A stretch of 64,000 nt of DNA from NCBI GenBank assembly GCA_963669265.1, contig OY769916.1, forward strand, positions 3,286,001 through 3,350,000. The letters are read 5' to 3'. Source of the DNA: SZUA-547 sp963669265. Its GTDB lineage: Bacteria > Pseudomonadota > Alphaproteobacteria > Rhodobacterales > Rhodobacteraceae. The position numbers and the translations under genes were made by a program. The first letter of the stretch is position 1. Every line of letters begins with the position of its first letter. The notes under the pieces were generated by a model, which was given only the letters and a program-made list of their open reading frames with translations, searched no databases and was not told the origin of the DNA. Positions 35,910 to 45,257 of the stretch are shown one piece after another.

Positions 35910-36827
35910 ATGACAATGGATACGGACGGTCTGCGCCTGTTCACTCGGGCCGCTGATCTGCTGAACATCAGCGCCGCTGGGCGTCAACTGGGCATGGCGC
36001 CGGCGGTCTCCAGCGCCAAGCTCGCCAAGCTTGAACGGAACCTTGGCGCCGATCTGCTGCATCGCACGACCCGGAAAGTGTCCCTGTCGGCGCAGGGAGA
36101 GGACTTTCTACCCTTCGCCCGCGAGATTATCGCGCAGGAAGATGCCGCGCTGGCGGCTCTGGGCAAGGGAAGCGCAAGGGTGAGCGGAACTTTGAGGTTC
36201 GCCGCCCCCAGCACTTTTGGCCAGATGTACATCGCCCCAATCCTGCCAACGTTTCTGGAGCGGTATCCTGATCTGACCCTGGATCTGAGGCTGTCCGACA
36301 CCCAGTTTGATCTAATTGAGGGCAGCTTTGATCTTGCCCTGCGAAACGCGCCGCTGACGGATACAAGCCTGAAAGGGCGCAAGCTGGCGGACGATACGCG
36401 CATCTTATGCGCGTCACCTGCCTATCTGGCGCGACATGGCGCCCCCCGATCTGTTGCGGAGCTTAAAGATCACAAGTTGATCGCATTTCGCCACATGCGC
36501 CGCCGGCCGCTCAGAGGCCCAGGAATACAGGGCGCCGCATTCAGTCCCGGCGACGCGTCAGGACAGTTAATCGTCGATGATGGGTTGAGCCAGAAATGCG
36601 CGACTATGGAGGGGGCGGGTATTTCGCTGAATTCTATATGGAGCGTTCATAACGAACTCGCCTCAGGCCAACTTGTCCGCGTCCTGCCGGATGTCGAAAG
36701 CGCCGAAGGCAATGTGCTTTGGCTCATTTACCCCAAGGCGAATGTCCTTTCGCCGAAAGTCCGGGTCTTCATGGATTTTCTGGTCGAAGAGATCGGTCGG
36801 AGTCCCGTTTGGTCGTCAAGTGCATGA
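35910..36827 (+). CDS. LysR-type transcriptional regulator
   Basis: About 305 residues from the ATG at 35910; the ATG at 35916 is also possible. Helix-turn-helix DGLRLFTRAADLLNISAAGRQLGMAPAVSSAKLAKLE is followed by a substrate-binding domain of the DsdC/CrgA-like group (GSFDLALRNAPLTD). It is divergent from the CmcJ-LLM-SDR-hydratase operon and most likely controls it. Confidence 0.9.
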   Translation: MTMDTDGLRLFTRAADLLNISAAGRQLGMAPAVSSAKLAKLERNLGADLLHRTTRKVSLSAQGEDFLPFAREIIAQEDAALAALGKGSARVSGTLRFAAPSTFGQMYIAPILPTFLERYPDLTLDLRLSDTQFDLIEGSFDLALRNAPLTDTSLKGRKLADDTRILCASPAYLARHGAPRSVAELKDHKLIAFRHMRRRPLRGPGIQGAAFSPGDASGQLIVDDGLSQKCATMEGAGISLNSIWSVHNELASGQLVRVLPDVESAEGNVLWLIYPKANVLSPKVRVFMDFLVEEIGRSPVWSSSA

Positions 36828-36909
36828 AGCGGCTGAATATCGTGTTTTTCGCGGCAATACTGAGAATGGGCTCGGAGCAGACATTTGCTGCGCTTGGAAC
36901 GGCGACCGC

Positions 36910-36981
36910 TGACCCTCCCCAACTGAATTGGTCCTCCCCTATGGTTAGGAAACGGAGGAGCAATTCAGTTGGGGAGGGTCA
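36910..36981. repeat. 72-bp palindromic element with 21-bp perfect arms
   Basis: Arms at 36910-36930 and 36961-36981 are perfect complements beginning TGACCCTCCCC and ending GGGGAGGGTCA. Inside, after one mismatch, TCCTCC pairs with GGAGGA and CCTA with TAGG, so the unit can fold almost end to end. TG...CA termini resemble IS3-family ends, suggesting a MITE-like deletion product; no target duplication is evident. It lies in the gene-free gap 36828-37292 (465 bp), where I see nothing else certain. Confidence 0.8.
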
Positions 36982-37292
36982 ATACGTCTCCGACTTGAAT
37001 GCTTGGCTTTGGCGTGTACGAATGCGTCAGACTCGCGCTTGACCTGCACAAAGCGAATGGAGAGTGTTGGCCGATGTCCGTCCGCCAATATGGCGCGAAA
37101 CCGTCCGCGCCAGTTCGAAGGCCAATAGATTCAACTCACGTTTCAAACACGCAACGGCGGTCTCGTTCGCCTCGCCGTTTCAACCAAAGAATGGGGTCGT
37201 CGCGAAATCCGCGCCCGCATTCGCCGCTATTCGCTTGCAAGCGCTGCGTTCGGCCGATCTAGTGCGACGGTGCAATGACGTCGTGAGGCGCG

Positions 37293-38039
37293 ATGGAGAC
37301 CGCGGAACCGGCGCTGGTCGTCGAGGACATTTACAAGAGATTCGGCGCGCTGGAGGTGCTCAAAGGAGTATCGCTGACGGCGCGCAAGGGCGACGTGATC
37401 TCGATCATCGGCGCATCCGGGTCAGGCAAGTCCACTTTCCTGCGCTGCATCAACTTTCTGGAGACGCCGGATCAGGGCCGCATCGTCCTAAACGGCGAAG
37501 AGGTCCATGCCGGCGACGACCCTAAGCGCATTCAGCATCTCCGAGCCCGGCTGGGCATGGTCTTTCAGCAGTTCAATCTCTGGAGCCATATGACGGTGCT
37601 TGAAAACGTGATGGAGGGCCCGGTTCAGGTGCTCAAGCGCCCGAAAGCGGAGATGCGCGACGAAGCGATGGAGATTCTCGGCAAGGTTGGCATCGCGCAG
37701 AAACACGACGCTTATCCCGCTCAGTTGTCCGGCGGGCAGCAGCAGCGCGTCGCCATCGCCCGCGCGCTCGCCATGCGGCCCGAAGTGCTGCTGTTTGACG
37801 AACCGACCTCGGCGCTGGATCCCGAACTGGTGGGAGAGGTTCTGCGGGTGATGCGCGGCCTCGCCGCGGAAGGCCGGACGATGATCGTCGTCACCCACGA
37901 GATGGGCTTCGCGCGAGAGGTCTCCAGCCACGCGATTTTTCTGCATCAGGGCCGCGTGGAGGAGGAGGGAGCGCCCGCCTCGCTTTTCGGCGACCCGACA
38001 TCCGAACGCTGCCGGGCTTTCCTAGCCAGTGTTCTATAA
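37293..38039 (+). CDS. Polar amino-acid/opine ABC transporter ATPase
   Basis: A 248-residue HisP/OccP-type ATPase with Walker A GASGSGKST, Q-loop VFQQFNLWSHMTV, signature LSGGQQQRVAIARAL, Walker B VLLFDEPTSALD and H-loop VTHEMGFA. The NLWSHMTVLENV variant is typical of the histidine/octopine/nopaline group. It heads a complete ABC operon with binding protein and two permeases. TGAGGCGCG lies before the ATG. Confidence 0.93.
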   Translation: METAEPALVVEDIYKRFGALEVLKGVSLTARKGDVISIIGASGSGKSTFLRCINFLETPDQGRIVLNGEEVHAGDDPKRIQHLRARLGMVFQQFNLWSHMTVLENVMEGPVQVLKRPKAEMRDEAMEILGKVGIAQKHDAYPAQLSGGQQQRVAIARALAMRPEVLLFDEPTSALDPELVGEVLRVMRGLAAEGRTMIVVTHEMGFAREVSSHAIFLHQGRVEEEGAPASLFGDPTSERCRAFLASVL

Positions 38040-38068
38040 TCAAGACCAAAACGACAGGAGAGATCACC

Positions 38069-38803
38069 ATGAATGTCATTATCAAAACATTGGCGGCTGG
38101 CGTTGTCGCCATTGCGGCCGCCGGGGCCGCGCAGGCTCAGACCGTGCGGATGGGCACCGAGGGCGCCTACCCGCCGTACAATTTCATCAACGACAAGGGC
38201 GAGGTCGACGGATTCGAGCGCGAGCTGGGCGACAAACTTTGCGCGATGACCGAGCTCGACTGCAGCTGGGTCACCAATGAATGGGACTCGATCATTCCCA
38301 ACCTCGTCTCCGGCAATTACGACACCATCATCGCCGGCATGTCGATCACGGCCGAGCGCGACGCGGTGATCGATTTCACGCAGCCCTATTTTCCGCCAGA
38401 TCCATCCGCCTATGTCGCGATGAGCGGCGCCGGCGAGGACGCCGCCAAGGGCGTGGTCGCGGCGCAGACCAACACCATTCAGTCGGCGCATGTGGCGTCC
38501 TCTGGCGCGACGCTCGTGGAATTCGCGAGCCCCGATGAGACGGTCGCCGCCGTGCGCAACGGCGAGGCTGACGCGGTGCTGGCCGATAAGGCGTTCCTGA
38601 TTCCGATCGTCGAGCAGTCCGGCGGCGATCTGGTCTTTCTTGGCGGCGATGTGATTCTCGGCGACGGCATCGGCGTGGGTCTGCGCGAAAGCGACGGAGA
38701 GCTGAAAGGCAAGCTCGACGCGGCGATCGCCGAGTTGAAGGCGGACGGATCGCTTAACGAAATGATCAAGAAGTGGTTCGGCGACGACGCGCAAATCTGG
38801 TGA
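38069..38803 (+). CDS. Polar amino-acid/opine ABC binding protein
   Basis: A 244-residue family 3 periplasmic binding protein with a signal peptide ending AAQAQ. TVRMGTEGAYPPYNFINDKGEVDGFERELG and WDSIIPNLVSGNYDTIIAGMSIT are the classic family signatures. It captures a basic or opine-like amino acid and delivers it to the permeases. ACAGGAGAG precedes the start. Confidence 0.93.
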   Translation: MNVIIKTLAAGVVAIAAAGAAQAQTVRMGTEGAYPPYNFINDKGEVDGFERELGDKLCAMTELDCSWVTNEWDSIIPNLVSGNYDTIIAGMSITAERDAVIDFTQPYFPPDPSAYVAMSGAGEDAAKGVVAAQTNTIQSAHVASSGATLVEFASPDETVAAVRNGEADAVLADKAFLIPIVEQSGGDLVFLGGDVILGDGIGVGLRESDGELKGKLDAAIAELKADGSLNEMIKKWFGDDAQIW

Positions 38804-38844
38804 GCCTGATCGGGGGCGCTGCGATGCGCCCCCGCTGATCCGAT

Positions 38845-39702
38845 ATGTTCGAGTATTGCGCCGATCCCTCCACGCTCAGCGGTTTTCCGTGGCTCGCCTG
38901 TTATCTGACGACGGGTAAGCATCTGGCGTTCTATTTCAGCTTTCTGGTGGTGTTGGCGCTGCTGGCGCTGGCGGCGCCGGCCTCTTTGGCGATGGGCTTG
39001 GCGGCGGCGCTGGTGAAACGATCCGGCCCGGCGCCGCTGCGCTGGGTGGCGAGCGCCTACACGTCTATGGTGCGCGGCGTGCCCGACATCATCTTCTTTC
39101 TGTTCGTGCCGATTGCGCTGGATCAGGCCGTCGAATGGACCCGGCACAAGATCCTCTGCTCGGATGTGACCGAGCCGATCCGACGCGGCAATGATTTCGT
39201 GGTCTGCGCCGAGGCGAAGCTGCCTCTCTCCAGCGCCGAGCCTTGGATGCACGATGTCTACGGGTTCACGCTGGCGCTGATCGCCTACGCCATCGTCTTC
39301 GGCGCCTTCGCCGCCAATGTGCTGGACGGCGCGCTGAAAGCTGTGCCCAAAGGGCAGTTGGAGGCGGCGCAGGCGATCGGTATGTCGCCCGCCCAGACGC
39401 TGCGCCGGGTGCATCTGCCGCAGATGTGGATCTTCGCTCTGCCGGGACTTTCTAATCTCTGGCAGATCCTGATCAAGGCGACGCCCCTGTTGTTTCTGCT
39501 GGGGGTCGAGGACGTGGTCTATTGGGCGCGCGAGTTGGGCGGCGCAAAGACCGACATTTACGCCTATCCGCATCCCGACTGGCGGGCGTGGTATTTCGGC
39601 GGCCTGCTGATCTTCTATCTGGGCCTGACTTGGGGCAGCCAGCGCGGATATGAGCGGCTGATGGCGCGACTCGCCCGCGGGCAGAAGGTGATGGGCGCGT
39701 GA
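38845..39702 (+). CDS. Polar amino-acid/opine ABC permease 1 (OccQ/HisQ-like)
   Basis: A 285-residue permease. The cytoplasmic EAA-type coupling loop is GALKAVPKGQLEAAQAIGMSPAQTLRRVHLP. It has an unusual insert between membrane segments (about residues 95-130, DQAVEWTRHKILCSDVTEPI and following), longer than in standard HisQ, also found in opine-type systems. It ends overlapping the GTG of permease 2 by four bases. Confidence 0.9.
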   Translation: MFEYCADPSTLSGFPWLACYLTTGKHLAFYFSFLVVLALLALAAPASLAMGLAAALVKRSGPAPLRWVASAYTSMVRGVPDIIFFLFVPIALDQAVEWTRHKILCSDVTEPIRRGNDFVVCAEAKLPLSSAEPWMHDVYGFTLALIAYAIVFGAFAANVLDGALKAVPKGQLEAAQAIGMSPAQTLRRVHLPQMWIFALPGLSNLWQILIKATPLLFLLGVEDVVYWARELGGAKTDIYAYPHPDWRAWYFGGLLIFYLGLTWGSQRGYERLMARLARGQKVMGA

Positions 39703-40538
39703 GCTGCCTTGAGACACTCTCCGCCTACGGCCTTCGCTCCATCGGGATCGGAGAGCGCCTGTTGCCGAAGGCGGACATCACGCTCTGCGAGCAGGTCGTG
39801 CTGATCGGCTCTGGCCTCATCTGGAATCTCTATTTCGCCACCGCCGCTCTCGTTTCGGGGTTCCTGTTCGCGACCTTGCTGGCGCTCGGCAAGTCCAGCC
39901 CGAACCCGTGGTTGCGCAAACCGGCGACGAGTTTCATCTATCTGTTCCGAGGCACGCCGCTCTTCATCCAGTTCTTCTTCGCCTATGAGCTCTTCGTGCA
40001 GGTCCCGAAACTCGGATTCGAGATCGACCTCGGGATTGTCGTGATCGGCGCCCAGACCGGGTGGCTGACCAAGGCGTGGCTGGGCGCGTTGACCGTGTTG
40101 TTTCTGAACACATCGGCCTATTCCGCGGAGATCTTCAACGGCGCGCTTAGGGCGGTGCCGAAAGGCGATATCGAAGCTGCGATGGCGTTCGGCATGACGC
40201 CTGGTCAGAGGTTCCGCCGGGTGGTCTGGCCGACCCTGTTGCGCCTGGCCTGGCCGGCCTACACGAACGAAGCGATCTTTCTATTCCACGCCACGACCCT
40301 GGTCTTCTTCTCGTCCTTTCCGACCTGGCGGCAACAGGGCGATGCGCTCTACTACGCCAACTATTTCGCCGAAAAGACCTTTAACCCATTCGTCGCCTAT
40401 CCGATCGCGGCGGTCTATTTCGTGCTGGCGACGCTGGGGCTGATTTTCATGTGCGCTTTGGTCAATCGCCGGCTCAACCGACATCTCGCCCCCGAGGTGC
40501 GCGCCAGGTTTCGGTTCCGACCAAATTATCTTCGGTAG
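39699..40538 (+). CDS. Polar amino-acid/opine ABC permease 2 (OccM/HisM-like)
   Basis: A 279-residue permease starting at a GTG overlapping the previous stop. Coupling loop: GALRAVPKGDIEAAMAFGMTPGQRFRRVVWP. It pairs with permease 1. The gene ends only four bases before an IS6 relic, but the C-terminus (ALVNRRLNRHLAPEVRARF) looks native. Confidence 0.9.
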   Translation: MSCLETLSAYGLRSIGIGERLLPKADITLCEQVVLIGSGLIWNLYFATAALVSGFLFATLLALGKSSPNPWLRKPATSFIYLFRGTPLFIQFFFAYELFVQVPKLGFEIDLGIVVIGAQTGWLTKAWLGALTVLFLNTSAYSAEIFNGALRAVPKGDIEAAMAFGMTPGQRFRRVVWPTLLRLAWPAYTNEAIFLFHATTLVFFSSFPTWRQQGDALYYANYFAEKTFNPFVAYPIAAVYFVLATLGLIFMCALVNRRLNRHLAPEVRARFRFRPNYLR

Positions 40539-40541
40539 CCG

Positions 40542-41146
40542 TCGGCGATTTGATGGAACCGGTTCGGGCCGATCTTCGCCTCCAGGGTTAAGCACAAGCA
40601 CGCGGATCGGATGCGCGCCTACTCGAACTAGCGATGGCATGTGGGCGACGTTTTCGTGAAGAATTATGGTGAGCAACACAACAATTGGCGCGCCTTCGAA
40701 CGTGAGGAAGAGTTTCTGGAAGCGGTGGTCGCGAAGCGCCAAGACAAGCGCGCAGCGTCGAAATCTCTGAAGAGAATTGATACGCTGGTATGATCAACCG
40801 CGCGAAGTCGTCACCGGCCGGCTTAGATCCTATGGCGCTGCACTAAAGGATTTGGGCGCGGGCGATCGTCAGTCGATTGGTTGTTGGCTCAATAATAGAG
40901 TCGAGAACGAACGCTTTCCAATTCGACTAAGTGAGCGGGCGATGCTTCGGCGTAGGCGCATGCGAAGTTTGCTTCCGTCCGTTCTTTCGTCCACAACCTC
41001 TTGTACTGCGAGCGCAATCTCTACGCACGGCATAATTTTATGCTGTTCTGAACCGCCGCACTTGAAGGGTGGTGGCTGCTTTGTTCCGCCTATGTTTCTG
41101 CATTCGCTAGCCAACTGAGGCTGGTTCGAATTTGACTGACACCAGC
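40542..41146 (+). pseudogene. Degraded IS6 element (relic D)
   Basis: Reading across frames gives IS6 transposase pieces: GPIFAS, DRMRAYSN then a stop, RWHVGDVFVK, GEQHNNWRAFE, VVAKRQDKRAA, then after a frameshift NNRVENERFPIRLSERAM and RRMRSL. The right terminal repeat (GGTTCGAATTTGACTGACACCA) remains at 41120-41146, while the left end and about 60 N-terminal codons are gone. Several stops and shifts make it an old, dead copy. Confidence 0.85.
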
Positions 41147-41229
41147 CAGATCACGGATGGACGTGGTCGTGGCGACTTCGGATTCCAGAGCGCTCAATTT
41201 GTTAAAACACAGCAGCTTGAGCACCCGCC

Positions 41230-43650
41230 CTAACTTCGCAGAATCTCGCAATCGGCGTCAAAGGGCGGCTCGGACAGGATCGTGGCTTTGTGCGGGCGTC
41301 CCAGCACCATCACTTCGACCGTATCGCCAGGGGCCGCGTTCTTCACAAAGCCCAGGGCCAGCGACATGCCCACCGTGTAGCCATAGGCGCCGGAGGTGAC
41401 GCGCCCGATCCCCTCGCCATCCCGGAAGATCGGTTCGCCTCCGGTCGCATCCGCATTCGATGCGGTGACATCCGCCTCATCTAAGTGCAGCAATGCGAGC
41501 CGTTCGCGGGCGTCGTTATCGAGCACATCCAGCGCGGCCTTCTTGTTCAGGAATTCTTTCTCGAATTTGCAGAGTCGCTCCATCCCGACCTCATGCGGCC
41601 AATATTCCGGGCTGTATTCTCGGGACCACGAGCCATAGCCTTTCTCGATGCGCAAAGACATCAACGCCCGGCTGCCGACCGGACCCGCGCCGAATGGTCC
41701 CCCGGCCTCCAGCAGGGCCTCATAAAGCTGCGCCTGATCGTCCGCCTTGCAGTGAAACTCCCACCCGAGATCGCCTGTGAAGGACACCCGGAGCGCGAGG
41801 CACTTTACCCCGCCAAGTTCGATCATCCGGGATCGCATAAACGGGAAGTCCGCGGTCGCGAGCGAGGCGTTGGTCAACGTCCGCAAGAGATCGCGGGATC
41901 TGGGACCGGCGACGTTGAAGCCGCACATCTCCACTGTTCGGCTTTCGAATGTAGTGTCCTCGGGTAACGGGACCTGCTTGAAGAAGCGCTTGTGGTAGCG
42001 CTCCGCCACTCCCGAGCCGATGATCCAGAATTCATCCTCGGCCACCCGTGTCACGGTGAAATCGCCGGCGATGCCGCCGTATTTGGAGATCATTGGCGTC
42101 AGGCAGGACCGGCCGACGGCCGTTGGCATATTGTTGGCGAAAACGGCGTTCAACCAATTCGCTGCGCCTGGTCCCTTGCAGCGGTATTTGGCGAAGTTCG
42201 AGATGTCGATGAAGCCAGCGCGTTCGCGCAGCATCTTGCATTCCTCGCCCACAGGGCCCCACCAATTCTGGCGGGTAAAGCTGTTGGTGTCGGACGCGCC
42301 GGGGACGCCCGCAAACCACAGCGGATGCTCCCATCCGGCGTTCAGGCCGAAGACCGCGCCCAATTGCGATTGGTTCTCATAGATTGGACGGGTGCGCGCG
42401 GGGCGCCCGGCGCTGCGTTCCTCGTTTGGGAAGTGAATCGCAAAACGATGCGCATATTGGTCTCGCACGCGCGCCCTGGTGAACTCTTTCGTGGCCCAGT
42501 TATCGAAGCGTGCAAGGTCCCAGGCGAACATGTCGTACTGCATCTCTCCTTCGACCATCCATTGGGCGGCCAGAAGCCCCATGCCGCCTGATTGCGAAAA
42601 ACCGGGAATGATGCCATTGCAGCAGAAATAGCCGTCAACTTCCGGAACTGGGCCCATCAGAACGTTCGAGTCCGGCGACCAGATCATCGGGCCGTTGATG
42701 ACGCGCCTGATCCCGGCCTCGCCAACCGCCGGAACGCGCTCGATCGCGCTCATCATGTTCTCTTCGATCCGTTCCAGATCGTCGGGGAAGAGATCATGCG
42801 CGAAGTCGAGCGGCGTGCCGCCCTCGGCCCAGAGTTTCATGTCGCGTTCATAGGCGCCGACAAGCAGGCCATTGCCCTCCTGGCGGAGGTAATACTCGCC
42901 GTCGCGGTCGGATACAGAGGGAAGACGTTCGCCGTGGCTCTCCACTTCGGCGATGGTCTCGGTCACAAGATACTGATGCTCGGTCGGCTGCAGAGGAAGT
43001 TCGAATCCTGCAAGCTTGGCGACCTCGCGCCCCCAAAGACCGGCGGCGTTCACCACCCATGGGGTTTGAATGTCGCCTTTCGGCGTTCTGACGATCCAAC
43101 CGCCGTCATCCTGCTGTTCGGTTGCGGTCACCGGGGTGAAGCGATGGATTTCCGCGCCCCTCTGACGCGCGCCGACGGCGTAGGCGTTGGTTACGCCGGA
43201 CGGATCCACGTTGCCGCTGTCGGGCTCATACATAACGCAACGGATGCCGTCGTAATTGACCAGAGGGTTCAGCTCTTTCGCTTTCTCAATACTGATCTCA
43301 TAGAAGTTCATGCCGTAGAGTTTGGCTTTGGCGGCCTGCAGTCTCAGCTGGTGTTCGCGTTCTTCCGTCTGCGCGAGATAGAGCGTGCCGGGTTGAAAAA
43401 CGCCGCAGCTTTGGCCGGTTTCGGCCTCTAATTCCCGGTAGAGATTCATGGTGTAGTGCTGGATGCGACTGATATTGGTGCTGTCATGCAGACCGTGGAT
43501 GTTGGCCGCCGCGTGCCAGGTCGATCCGGACGTCAGCTCGTCCCGCTCCAGGAGCGTCACATCAGACCAACCGAGTTTGGCCAGATGGTAGAGGATCGAG
43601 CATCCAATGACGCCGCCTCCGATGACGACCGCCTGTGCCTCTGTGCGCAT
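41230..43650 (-). CDS. Dimethylglycine/sarcosine dehydrogenase-like protein
   Basis: An 806-residue two-domain enzyme. The N-terminal DAO-type FAD domain starts AVVIGGGVIGCSILYHLAKLG and carries the STWHAAAN motif, whose His46 is the covalent flavin site in the family. The C-terminal half (from about residue 430) is an aminomethyltransferase/GcvT-like folate domain (CGFNVAGPRSRDLL, LGWEFHCKADD). Expected reaction is oxidative N-demethylation with formaldehyde transferred to tetrahydrofolate. Together with the upstream Rieske oxygenase it fits stepwise demethylation of betaine-like compounds. Last gene of a minus-strand operon. Confidence 0.91.
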   Translation of the reverse strand: MRTEAQAVVIGGGVIGCSILYHLAKLGWSDVTLLERDELTSGSTWHAAANIHGLHDSTNISRIQHYTMNLYRELEAETGQSCGVFQPGTLYLAQTEEREHQLRLQAAKAKLYGMNFYEISIEKAKELNPLVNYDGIRCVMYEPDSGNVDPSGVTNAYAVGARQRGAEIHRFTPVTATEQQDDGGWIVRTPKGDIQTPWVVNAAGLWGREVAKLAGFELPLQPTEHQYLVTETIAEVESHGERLPSVSDRDGEYYLRQEGNGLLVGAYERDMKLWAEGGTPLDFAHDLFPDDLERIEENMMSAIERVPAVGEAGIRRVINGPMIWSPDSNVLMGPVPEVDGYFCCNGIIPGFSQSGGMGLLAAQWMVEGEMQYDMFAWDLARFDNWATKEFTRARVRDQYAHRFAIHFPNEERSAGRPARTRPIYENQSQLGAVFGLNAGWEHPLWFAGVPGASDTNSFTRQNWWGPVGEECKMLRERAGFIDISNFAKYRCKGPGAANWLNAVFANNMPTAVGRSCLTPMISKYGGIAGDFTVTRVAEDEFWIIGSGVAERYHKRFFKQVPLPEDTTFESRTVEMCGFNVAGPRSRDLLRTLTNASLATADFPFMRSRMIELGGVKCLALRVSFTGDLGWEFHCKADDQAQLYEALLEAGGPFGAGPVGSRALMSLRIEKGYGSWSREYSPEYWPHEVGMERLCKFEKEFLNKKAALDVLDNDARERLALLHLDEADVTASNADATGGEPIFRDGEGIGRVTSGAYGYTVGMSLALGFVKNAAPGDTVEVMVLGRPHKATILSEPPFDADCEILRS

Positions 43651-43686
43651 CCACTTATCTCTCTTGTTTGCGGCGAAGGTTTCGGA

Positions 43687-43926
43687 TCAGAACTCAAGCA
43701 ACTTCGCCCGGCCCCGCGCGGCAAGCCGTTCGTTCAGTAACTTTGCTTCCGGCGCGCCAATCTCCAGCGCGAATACGAAGGCGTGGGTCAGAAAAAAGCA
43801 CGCGGCATCAATGTCGCGCTTCTCTTCAGCCTTGTCGCCCGCAATGGTGTAAAGACGCACAAGCTCCGCCGTATCCTGACGCTCGTGCGCCTTCAACAGA
43901 GCCAAGTCGAGCGCCACGCGGTCCAT
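43687..43926 (-). CDS. Small conserved-looking helical protein, unknown function
   Basis: A 79-residue, highly helical, soluble protein (KAHERQDTAELVRLYTIAGDKAEEKRDI...). The alternating small/large residue pattern resembles a pair of TPR-like helices, but no family is recognised. It starts four bases after the end of the 26-codon ORF and precedes the demethylase gene by 36 bp, so it is inside the operon. It may be an accessory or assembly protein of the demethylation complex (inference). Confidence 0.65.
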   Translation of the reverse strand: MDRVALDLALLKAHERQDTAELVRLYTIAGDKAEEKRDIDAACFFLTHAFVFALEIGAPEAKLLNERLAARGRAKLLEF

Positions 43927-43929
43927 GGA

Positions 43930-44010
43930 TCAGCCTTTCAGCGAAATCGCGATCTTCTTGGTCCTGACACAGTTGAAGAGCGCCTCGGACTCTGCATCGA
44001 AAAGAGTCAT
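43930..44010 (-). CDS. 26-residue overlapping small ORF in demethylase operon
   Basis: ATG at 44008-44010 overlaps the Rieske gene stop as ATGA, and the TGA at 43930-43932 is three bases before the next gene start. The product is MTLFDAESEALFNCVRTKKI plus six residues. Tight packing on both sides suggests real translation, either as a coupling device or a microprotein. It could instead be a decayed remnant of a longer gene. No family is recognised. Confidence 0.45.
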   Translation of the reverse strand: MTLFDAESEALFNCVRTKKIAISLKG

Positions 44011-45161
44011 GCATTGCGACCGTTCACGATCTGCGTCGCCACCCAATGGTGGAAATTGTGCGTCGGCCCGTCCATCACCGGCGAAAAGCGACCGCCGTCG
44101 AACAGTTCCCCATGCCGGCCCTTTTGCATGCCTTCGACGACAAACACGTCTTCTTCGAAAACCGTTTTCCAAAGCTGCGCATTTGCGCCCCGCAGCCCGT
44201 CAAGCTCCGGCGTGTCTTTCTCGCTCTTGGCGTAATAGAGCTCGATATGTTCAACGGTGTTGGCGCAATCCTGCGGCTCCAACACGATGGCGAAGCTGTG
44301 GTCGCGTTGAACGCCAAGTAAGACGTTAGGATAGACGGCCAGATATTCTGCGCCTTCGTCCCACTTGTCACCGAGGCCGCGGAAATCTGGCAGGGTCTTC
44401 CCATCTTCGTCTTTCAACTGCCGATACACCGACGTGCCCTGACCCGAGTAGAGGCCACGTTCTTCGATATTGTAGTGGTCCTCCAGCCGCGAGTAGCTGT
44501 TCAGGCCCGGATGCACCCAGGGCAAGTGATAGCTTTCGCAGTAGTTCTCGACCGCGAGCTTCCAGTTCGTGGCGACTTCCAGCTTGAAGGATGAGCTCTC
44601 GCCGCCGTGGTGGATCGGCTGCTCGAACTCTTTCCAGCGCTCCAATAGATTGCCATGCGCGTCTTCGAACTCAGGCGCATTGCCTTCAATGTTCACGAAG
44701 ATCACGTCACGCCAGACATGGGATCGGATGCGGAAAAGCCCAAGCTTCTCCATATCGATGTCGTCATGGGTGCTGCGCCCGAGGCCGCCAACATGCGGAG
44801 TCGTGCGCAGCGCGCCGTCGAGGCCATAACACCAACTGTGATAGGGGCAACGGATTGCGCCTCGGATCTTCTGAGGCTTGCTCACCAGGATCATGCCGCG
44901 GTGACGGCACGTGTTCTGGAACACGCGGATCGCGCCCTCGCGATCCCGCACCAGCAAGATCGGCATGCCGAGGAAGTCTACCGGTTTGGCGTCGCCCGCC
45001 TCCGGTATGTCCTTGCCGAAGCCGACGCCGGACCAATTCGCAAACAAGACGGATCGCTTCTCCTCATCGAAAACCACCGGATCGACATAGTGTTCGTTGG
45101 GAAGGCCATTGGCGGTGTTTACGTCGGCCAGAACTGACGACAGCGAACTGTGATTGCTCAT
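44007..45161 (-). CDS. Rieske-type ring-hydroxylating/N-demethylating oxygenase
   Basis: About 384 residues from ATG 45159-45161 (CGGAG upstream). The Rieske 2Fe-2S ligands are Cys85/His87 in CRHRGM and Cys105/His108 in CPYHSWCY. The mononuclear iron site is in NYCESYHLPWVHPGL. The group includes glycine-betaine (GbcA), stachydrine and carnitine oxygenases. No dedicated reductase (GbcB-like) is encoded in the window, so electrons must come from elsewhere. Co-transcription with a dimethylglycine-dehydrogenase-like gene supports a betaine or related quaternary amine as substrate. Confidence 0.9.
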   Translation of the reverse strand: MSNHSSLSSVLADVNTANGLPNEHYVDPVVFDEEKRSVLFANWSGVGFGKDIPEAGDAKPVDFLGMPILLVRDREGAIRVFQNTCRHRGMILVSKPQKIRGAIRCPYHSWCYGLDGALRTTPHVGGLGRSTHDDIDMEKLGLFRIRSHVWRDVIFVNIEGNAPEFEDAHGNLLERWKEFEQPIHHGGESSSFKLEVATNWKLAVENYCESYHLPWVHPGLNSYSRLEDHYNIEERGLYSGQGTSVYRQLKDEDGKTLPDFRGLGDKWDEGAEYLAVYPNVLLGVQRDHSFAIVLEPQDCANTVEHIELYYAKSEKDTPELDGLRGANAQLWKTVFEEDVFVVEGMQKGRHGELFDGGRFSPVMDGPTHNFHHWVATQIVNGRNA

Positions 45162-45257
45162 CAAGCGCTCCGAGACGGGCGAGATAAATGCTTTTCTTGT
45201 GGATGAGAAAGCCTGCGCCGCTCAATAGCAAAAAAAATCTCCTTGGATTGAATTGAA

